Positions 6,944 through 11,842 of a stretch of 11,842 nucleotides of DNA are shown here, piece after piece. Numbering within the stretch: position 1 is the stretch's first letter; the number at the start of each line of letters is the position of its first letter. The position numbers and the translations under genes were made by a program. The notes under the pieces were generated by a model. The model was not told where the DNA came from. It worked only from the letters and a program-made list of their open reading frames with translations, and did no database searches. This stretch comes from Candidatus Parcubacteria bacterium (GTDB lineage: Bacteria > Patescibacteriota > Minisyncoccia > Phycocordibacterales > Zambryskibacteraceae), in assembly GCA_019661845.1 (NCBI GenBank), contig JAIFWL010000004.1, positions 1 through 11,842 on the forward strand, read 5' to 3'.

Positions 6944-8160
6944 TTCTCTTTAATTTCTTCCTTCAACTTTTCTATAAGCTCTTCTACACTCTGCGCACCT
7001 AAGTTTCCATTATCGCGGCTCTCGACTGTAACCTTCTTATCTGCCACTTCTTTATCACCTATGACCAGCGCATAAGGCACCTTCTCGGTCTTAGCATTCC
7101 TAATCTTCTTACCCAGAGTTTCGTCAGAGATGTCGAGTTCAACGCGGATATTCGCTGTCTTAAATTTATCCATCACTTGAGTAGCGTATGCGAAATGTCC
7201 TTCGCCAATTGGCAAGATTTTTACTTGCACAGGAGAGAGCCAGAGGGGGAAGGCGCCATTATAGTGCTCTATAATTACTCCCATAAATCTTTCAAATGAA
7301 CCGAAGATAGCTACATGCACCACTACTACTTTATGGAGTTTACCATCATCACCTACGTAATTTAGGTCAAAATTCTCAGGTTGATTGAAATCAAGCTGAA
7401 TAGTAGCTAATTGCCAAAAACGACCTTGTGAATCTTTCACCCTGATATCAATCTTGGGTCCATAGAAAGCAGCCTCACCTTCCTCAACAGTATAATCAAC
7501 ACCCCATTTCTTCACTGAATCAATCAAGATTTTTTCAGCCCTCTCCCACACTTCATCACTACCGAAGTATTTCTCTTTATCCTTTGGATCTCTGATTGAT
7601 ATTTCAACCTTGTATTCCTTAAATCCAAAGAGGTTGTATATCTTATCAGTAAGCTTAAATAGCATTTCCATCTCAGATTCAATCTGATCTGGTCTGATAA
7701 AGTGGTGGGTATCATCTACAGTCAGATTCTTTACTCTTAGAAGGCCAGCTAGTTCCCCACTCTTTTCATTCCGATAGACGGTACCATTTTCAGCAATTCG
7801 TAGAGGGAGGTCACGATAACTTTTAGGTGAGGAGTTGTAAATTTCAAAGTGGTGCGGACAGTTCATGGCTTTCAATACAAACTCATCACCATTCTCGTCA
7901 GTCATTGTTGGCATCATGGCATCGTATCTTCCTAGGTGACCGCTCTTAATATAGGTCTCTTTTCTAGCGATATGAGGAGAATATACAAACTGGTACCCTA
8001 AAGACTTTTTCTCATCAATAATAAGTTTCTCTAACTCACCTCTTAAAATAGCTCCTTTAGGAAGAAGCATAGGGAGACCCTTCCCGATAAGATCGGAAAT
8101 AGTGAAAAGGCCTAGTTCTTGCCCAAGCTTTCTGTGGTCGTTTTGTTCCATTTCTGCCAT
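6937..8160 (-). CDS. thrS: Threonyl-tRNA synthetase lacking TGS and editing domains
   Basis: Charges tRNA-Thr with threonine. At 407 residues it is far shorter than the usual ~640. It begins at DHRKLGQELGLF (8-19), which normally follows the TGS and N2 editing domains, so both are absent. Seen: the catalytic core with KSGHLGRYD (72-80), zinc ligands C101 (in MNCPHH), H152 (in DDTHHF) and H282, motif 2 YRNEKSGELAGLLRV (129-143, R130), AFYGPKIDIRVKD (231-243), motif 3 GSFERF (287-292), and an anticodon-binding domain from about 310. HVAIFGS replaces the usual HRAILGS before motif 3. The ATG at 8158-8160 is chosen because it is the first in frame; M4 is an alternative. Upstream lies only 11 bases and then dnaE, so no lost N-terminal domain is encoded nearby. 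It probably shares the dnaE transcript. Confidence 0.94.
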   Translation of the reverse strand: MAEMEQNDHRKLGQELGLFTISDLIGKGLPMLLPKGAILRGELEKLIIDEKKSLGYQFVYSPHIARKETYIKSGHLGRYDAMMPTMTDENGDEFVLKAMNCPHHFEIYNSSPKSYRDLPLRIAENGTVYRNEKSGELAGLLRVKNLTVDDTHHFIRPDQIESEMEMLFKLTDKIYNLFGFKEYKVEISIRDPKDKEKYFGSDEVWERAEKILIDSVKKWGVDYTVEEGEAAFYGPKIDIRVKDSQGRFWQLATIQLDFNQPENFDLNYVGDDGKLHKVVVVHVAIFGSFERFMGVIIEHYNGAFPLWLSPVQVKILPIGEGHFAYATQVMDKFKTANIRVELDISDETLGKKIRNAKTEKVPYALVIGDKEVADKKVTVESRDNGNLGAQSVEELIEKLKEEIKEKK

Positions 8161-8171
8161 AGACCTATATC

Positions 8172-11100
8172 CTACAAGGCCTTTATCTTCTCCGCAATGA
8201 AGCTGGTTTCGCCTTTGCGCTTACTTACACGGCCTTTGATGGCTATACAGGCAGAGGGTTCGACGAATTGTTTGAACTCTGTATAGACGCGGGGGAAGAT
8301 CGCTACTTCCGTTGAGCCCGATAAGTCCGCGAGCTTCATGAAGACCATGCGCTCGTTATTCTTCGTCAGCACATCTCGAGCACTCTCGACCATGCCACCA
8401 ATAACTGCGACAGCACCTTCCGGTAAACCTGTGAGCTTGGCGATATTCATATCTTTATTCAGAAACTTATCCTTATATGCTTCAAGTGGGTGGCCGGATA
8501 CATAGAGCCCCAGTAACTCCTTCTCCCAAGAGAGCTTATCTTTCATAAGAGCTTCAGGGAACTTAGCCAATCTCAATGCAGGTAAGGAATCAGTAGCGAA
8601 AAGGGAATTCTGATTTTCAGAACCACCCGTCTGCTCCTTATGATAAGCAAGGAGAGTTTCTAAGTTGCCTAGCAATTCACCTCTTTCGCCAAACTCGTCT
8701 AAGGCACCAGACTTAATAAGTGATTCTAGAGACTTCTTATTCAAATTTTTATCCTTCACTCGGTCGAGGAATTCAGCCAGAGATTGGAACTTACCTCCAG
8801 ATTTCCTCTCAGCAGTAATAGAAGAAGAAATTCCCTGGCCGAAGTTCTTGATAGTAGTTAAGCCGAAACGGATTTTATAACCCCCAGCCCCCTTGTCAGG
8901 GGGTAAAGATTTAATTACTGAAAATTGAGAATAACTCTCATTGATAGACGGTGGCAAGACCTCAATACCCATACGCTTGCACTCATTGACCATAATGCCA
9001 ATAGTGTCTACGTCGCCACTTTCTGCAGTAAGCACTGCCGACATATAGATAGCAGGGAAGTTCTCCTTAAGATATGCAGTCACATACGCAATGTGTCCGT
9101 AACTTGCAGCATGTGCCTTGTTGAAGCCGTAACCTTGGAATGGTACGAAGAGTTCCCACAGAGACTCAGCCTTTTCCTTAGTCATACCACCATTCTTCAC
9201 ACAACCTTCGACGAACATGATGTGCTGCTTCTTCATCTCCTCAGGAATCTTCTTGCCCACGGCCTTACGGAATTTGTCTACTTCACCCCAGTTATAACCA
9301 GCTACGTGAATAGCGGTCATAAGCAGGTCGTCTTGGTAGACGAGCACACCGTAAGTAGTGGAGAGGAAGTCCTTCATCTTAGGATGCATGTAAGTCACCT
9401 GTTTCTTACCGTGCTTTCTCGCAATATATTCTTGGATGTTATCCATAGGGCCAGGGCGATAGAGTGCCACCATGACGTTGATGTCGTGGATGACAGTTGG
9501 CTTCAAATCCATCAAGGCCTTGGTCATGCCAGAGCCGTTAAGTTGGAAGGTGCCCTCAGTCTCGCCGCGAGCAAGCATTTCAAAAGTCTTTTTATCATCG
9601 GTTGGAATATCTTCTAACTTTATTTTCTTATCTTCCAACTTCTCAATGCGTTCTAGAGTATCTGCAATGATGGATAAGTTTCTAATACCGAGGAAGTCGA
9701 ACTTAAGGAGGCCAGCTTCCTCAATAGAGTACATGTCGTACTGAGTGATAATCTTCTGCTCACCCTTAGTATCGTATTGAAGTGCAGTGTAGTCGGTAAG
9801 TGGCGTGGGTGAGATCACTACTCCTGCAGCGTGGACCGAGATGTGTCGAGCATTGCCCTCGATCTTCTTGGCCATATCCATAATAGATTTGGCCTCGGGA
9901 TCTTCTTCATAAAACTTTTTAAGATCTGGATTCTCCTTCATGGCACGATCAATAGTCATGGGGAAGCCCTGTGCACCCATAGGGATCATCTTGGCTATTT
10001 GATCTCCGATTGCATAAGAGAGACCCATAGCACGAGTGACATCACGCACTGCACCTCGCGCCATCATGGTGCCGAAGGTACCTATTTGTGCCACATTATC
10101 TATCCCGTACTTCTCTCGAGCATATTCAATAAGCTCATCACGACGATCATCGGCAATATCCATATCAATATCAGGTGCGGAAGGTCTGTCTGGGTTTAAG
10201 AAGCGCTCAAAGGGTAGAGCAAACTTGAGCGGATCAACTGTAGTAATTCGTGTAAGGTAGGTAACCATAGAGCCTGCAGCTGAACCTCTGGTATTGGTAA
10301 GGATGCCATGCTCGTGGGCATAACGCAGGAGGTCAGCGGTTACGAGGAAGTATGGGGAATACCCTTTGTCACGGATAACCTTCAACTCATATTCAATACG
10401 TTCCTTGATCTCTGGAGTCTCTTCGATATCGCGTTCCTTGAGACCTTTATAAACAAGATTACGCAATTCTTCATTGAGATCTACGCCATCCTTAGAAATA
10501 TATTTAGGGAAGACCCAGTCGCCAAGCTTGAGTTCCACATTGCAACGCTCAGCAATCTTCTCCGTATTCTCTAGTGCCTTAGGGTTGTCCTTATAATCAG
10601 CCTCAGCTTCCTTCTTGGTTCTGAAGTGGAGATCCTCACCCTCGCCGAAGCTTCCCCTGTTTATAAATTCTTGAATAGAGCGGACCATTTCAAATGCTGG
10701 CCGATCTTCCTCATGAATATAATAAACATCATAAATAGCCAAATCGCTCTCGAGGAAGAAATTTTCGGCGCCGAAAATTTCTTTATAATATTTATCTTCT
10801 TTCGCGATAGCTATAAGACCATCCTTACACTGCTCTAGCAGTTCCTTATCTACCCGAGGCTTGTAGTAGAAGCCTTCTAAGTAAGATGCGGAAACTAATT
10901 TAAGTAAGTTACGGTAACCCTCAAGGTTCTCTGCTAAGAGGAGTAGGCGAGTGCGCTCACTATCTACTCGAGCTTCCTTGTCATGGCGAGTGCGAGGAGC
11001 AACGTAGCAGTCTACTCCGATGATGGGCTTAATCTCTGCGTCCTTACACTCTTTATAAAACTCAATAGCACCATAAAGGTTCCCAGAGTCAGTAAGAGCG

Positions 11101-11210
11101 AGTGATTTCATACCCGCCTTCTTGGCAGCCTTTACCAGCTGAGGGATCTTAGGCAAGGCCTCTAGGAGGGAGTAGTGAGAGTGGGTGCGGAGGTGTGTGA
11201 AGCGACTCAT
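8172..11210 (-). CDS. dnaE: DNA polymerase III subunit alpha, compact form with reduced PHP domain
   Basis: Replicative polymerase. I choose the ATG at 11208-11210 (MSRFTHLRTHSHYSLL), giving 1012 residues. The frame extends 21 codons further upstream, but that would overlap rnhB and adds nothing family-like. Seen: a PHP domain (1 to about 190), palm motif PDIDMD (346-351), KFDFLG (catalytic D505), GYGFNKAHAASY in the fingers/thumb region, an insertion SLPPDKGAGGY (768-778), a likely beta-clamp motif QNSLF (867-871), and a terminal OB-fold (about 930-1012). The protein ends right after the OB-fold, so the C-terminal tau-binding region of E. coli DnaE (1160 residues) is missing. PHP metal positions are altered (TDSGN, LLEAL) and the domain is shortened, so intrinsic proofreading is unlikely (inference). 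Followed after 11 bases by thrS. Confidence 0.96.
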   Translation of the reverse strand: MSRFTHLRTHSHYSLLEALPKIPQLVKAAKKAGMKSLALTDSGNLYGAIEFYKECKDAEIKPIIGVDCYVAPRTRHDKEARVDSERTRLLLLAENLEGYRNLLKLVSASYLEGFYYKPRVDKELLEQCKDGLIAIAKEDKYYKEIFGAENFFLESDLAIYDVYYIHEEDRPAFEMVRSIQEFINRGSFGEGEDLHFRTKKEAEADYKDNPKALENTEKIAERCNVELKLGDWVFPKYISKDGVDLNEELRNLVYKGLKERDIEETPEIKERIEYELKVIRDKGYSPYFLVTADLLRYAHEHGILTNTRGSAAGSMVTYLTRITTVDPLKFALPFERFLNPDRPSAPDIDMDIADDRRDELIEYAREKYGIDNVAQIGTFGTMMARGAVRDVTRAMGLSYAIGDQIAKMIPMGAQGFPMTIDRAMKENPDLKKFYEEDPEAKSIMDMAKKIEGNARHISVHAAGVVISPTPLTDYTALQYDTKGEQKIITQYDMYSIEEAGLLKFDFLGIRNLSIIADTLERIEKLEDKKIKLEDIPTDDKKTFEMLARGETEGTFQLNGSGMTKALMDLKPTVIHDINVMVALYRPGPMDNIQEYIARKHGKKQVTYMHPKMKDFLSTTYGVLVYQDDLLMTAIHVAGYNWGEVDKFRKAVGKKIPEEMKKQHIMFVEGCVKNGGMTKEKAESLWELFVPFQGYGFNKAHAASYGHIAYVTAYLKENFPAIYMSAVLTAESGDVDTIGIMVNECKRMGIEVLPPSINESYSQFSVIKSLPPDKGAGGYKIRFGLTTIKNFGQGISSSITAERKSGGKFQSLAEFLDRVKDKNLNKKSLESLIKSGALDEFGERGELLGNLETLLAYHKEQTGGSENQNSLFATDSLPALRLAKFPEALMKDKLSWEKELLGLYVSGHPLEAYKDKFLNKDMNIAKLTGLPEGAVAVIGGMVESARDVLTKNNERMVFMKLADLSGSTEVAIFPRVYTEFKQFVEPSACIAIKGRVSKRKGETSFIAEKIKAL
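8880..8904 (-). repeat. Short palindromic element inside dnaE, read as coding sequence
   Basis: On the + strand CCCCCT (8888-8893) and AGGGGG (8898-8903) form a 6-base stem with loop TGTC. A second ACCCCC (8880-8885) can pair with the same G-run. In dnaE it encodes LPPDKGAGG (769-777), between FSV and IRFGL, where E. coli DnaE has about five residues instead of about thirteen. The extra segment and the hairpin coincide, as expected for a small palindromic repeat inserted in frame. No second copy lies in this window. Confidence 0.55.
10756..10783. repeat. Perfect 28-base palindrome inside the dnaE PHP region
   Basis: The half-site AAGAAATTTTCGGC is followed directly by its exact reverse complement, centred between 10769 and 10770 with no spacer. 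It encodes KEIFGAENFF (143-152 of DnaE), which matches the conserved FG-x-x-NF-x-LE segment of DnaE PHP domains, so the amino acids are ancestral and the symmetry comes from codon choice. In RNA it would fold to a long stem with a minimal loop. Confidence 0.9.
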
Positions 11211-11216
11211 GGGCGT

Positions 11217-11222
11217 ATTATA
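11217..11222 (-). promoter_or_regulatory. -10 box for dnaE (thrS), probably leaderless
   Basis: Read on the - strand, bases 11222 to 11217 spell TATAAT. Six bases (ACGCCC) separate it from the dnaE ATG, so transcription would start at or next to the A of the start codon. No good -35 box is visible at a 15-18 base spacing. This site shares four bases with the opposite-strand -10 box of rnhB. Confidence 0.6.
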
Positions 11223-11224
11223 AT
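11219..11224 (+). promoter_or_regulatory. -10 box for rnhB, probably leaderless
   Basis: A perfect TATAAT lies 6 bases (GGATAA) before the rnhB ATG at 11231, which places the expected start point on that ATG. There is no ribosome site. The best -35 candidate at 17-base spacing, TGTGAA (11196-11201), is poor. The 8-base palindrome ATTATAAT (11217-11224) supplies both divergent -10 boxes. Confidence 0.6.
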
Positions 11225-11230
11225 GGATAA

Positions 11231-11821
11231 ATGCAATCAGTCGTAGGTATTGATGAGGCAGGACGTGGTCCACTAGCAGGACCCGTCGCCGTAGGGGCGG
11301 TAAGAGTTAAGAACCAGGACAAGTTCAATAAGTTTATAAGGGGAGTAAAAGATTCCAAGAAACTTGGTCCGGAAGAGAGGAACCTGTGGTTTCAACTCGC
11401 TATAGAAGCCAGGAAGAAGGGGGAACTCGACTTCGCAGTCTCACTTGTCTCCGAGAAGGTGATAGATAAGCACGGTATTTCTTACGCCATTCGCCTCGGT
11501 ATTAAACGCTGTCTGGAGAAATTAAATGTCCCCAATAATTCACAGATCTTCTTAGACGGAGCGTTGAAAGCTGATTCTAAATTCAAACATCAACTAACAG
11601 TGATAAAGGGTGATGAGAAGATTCCTATCATTTCCCTTTCATCCATTTGTGCCAAGGTCGTGCGTGATAAGAAGATGGTAAGACTTGCTAAGAAGTACCC
11701 TCAATACGACTTCGACCTACACAAGGGTTACGGCACATACGTACATCGTAGAGCTATCCTCAAATACGGCTTAACCGAGCTACATAGGAGGAGTTTCCTG
11801 GGTAAATTGGTCAAGGTTTAA
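11231..11821 (+). CDS. rnhB: Ribonuclease HII
   Basis: Cuts the RNA strand of RNA-DNA hybrids and removes ribonucleotides misincorporated in DNA. 196 residues, typical of the family. Seen: IDEAGRGPLAGPV (7-19) with catalytic D8 and E9, the LDG motif (D109), and the fourth acidic residue D146 in AKVVRDKKM. These complete the DEDD set, followed by YPQYDFDLHKGYGT and the C-terminal HRRSF. The ATG at 11231 places VVGIDEAGRG at the usual position near the N-terminus. The gene is divergent from dnaE, with 20 bases between the two start codons, and the probable leaderless promoter fits the absence of any Shine-Dalgarno sequence. The pairing with the replicative polymerase suits a shared role in genome maintenance, but co-regulation is only inferred. 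Confidence 0.96.
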   Translation: MQSVVGIDEAGRGPLAGPVAVGAVRVKNQDKFNKFIRGVKDSKKLGPEERNLWFQLAIEARKKGELDFAVSLVSEKVIDKHGISYAIRLGIKRCLEKLNVPNNSQIFLDGALKADSKFKHQLTVIKGDEKIPIISLSSICAKVVRDKKMVRLAKKYPQYDFDLHKGYGTYVHRRAILKYGLTELHRRSFLGKLVKV

Positions 11822-11842
11822 GAGCCCTTCCCAATTCCTTAA

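Noticed and set aside
8925..9617. Long 230-codon open frame on the + strand inside dnaE
   Set aside because: It is the antisense shadow of a clearly conserved polymerase region. Its translation has no recognisable pattern and no promoter or ribosome site.
11211..11273. Upstream extension of dnaE by 21 codons (MDHVLPHQYLRLIAF...)
   Set aside because: It would overlap the start of rnhB and run through the -10 palindrome, and it has no DnaE-like sequence. The family N-terminus begins at MSRFTHLRTHSHYS.
11822..11842. Remaining 21 bases after rnhB
   Set aside because: The stretch is too short to assign. No hairpin or start codon with a usable frame is visible.

Overview
This window is a very tightly packed housekeeping segment. 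It most probably comes from a member of the Candidate Phyla Radiation (Patescibacteria, Parcubacteria-like). That placement is inferred from the mix of genes, from proteins trimmed of domains that are standard elsewhere (ProRS, ThrRS, PBP2, MreD, DNA polymerase III alpha), and from near-zero spacing between genes. UGA is used as a stop by proS and mreC, so this is ordinary code 11 and not the code-25 lineages (Gracilibacteria/Absconditabacteria). Without a database search the phylum stays an inference.

Left part, + strand (3-4952): the 3' part of proS, then mreB, mreC, a half-length mreD-like gene and a class B penicillin-binding protein (PBP2/mrdA). Consecutive genes overlap by 4, 23, 4 and 8 bases, so this looks like one translationally coupled unit encoding the elongation machinery. 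No rodA is present in the window. Middle, + strand (5014-6936): after a 61-base gap with a possible promoter come greA and lysS, joined without a spacer.

Right part, - strand (6937-11210): dnaE followed 11 bases later by thrS. thrS and lysS meet tail to tail with no base between their stop codons, and the junction is a 14-base palindrome. dnaE is divergent from rnhB (+ strand, 11231-11821). The 20-base gap holds a palindromic ATTATAAT that supplies a perfect TATAAT -10 box on each strand, each 6-7 bases from the start codon, which suggests leaderless mRNAs in both directions.

Functional themes: cell-wall elongation (MreB, MreC, MreD, PBP2), tRNA charging (Pro, Lys, Thr), transcript rescue (GreA) and replication (DnaE, RNase HII). 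There is no mobile element, CRISPR array, RNA gene or defence system, and I found no clearly new multi-gene system. The points most worth following are: the absence of cis-editing domains in both ProRS and ThrRS; a PBP2 missing the pedestal head beside a half-size MreD; a short palindromic element that appears to have become coding sequence inside dnaE; a perfect 28-base palindrome inside the reduced PHP domain of dnaE; and the symmetric dnaE/rnhB promoter.
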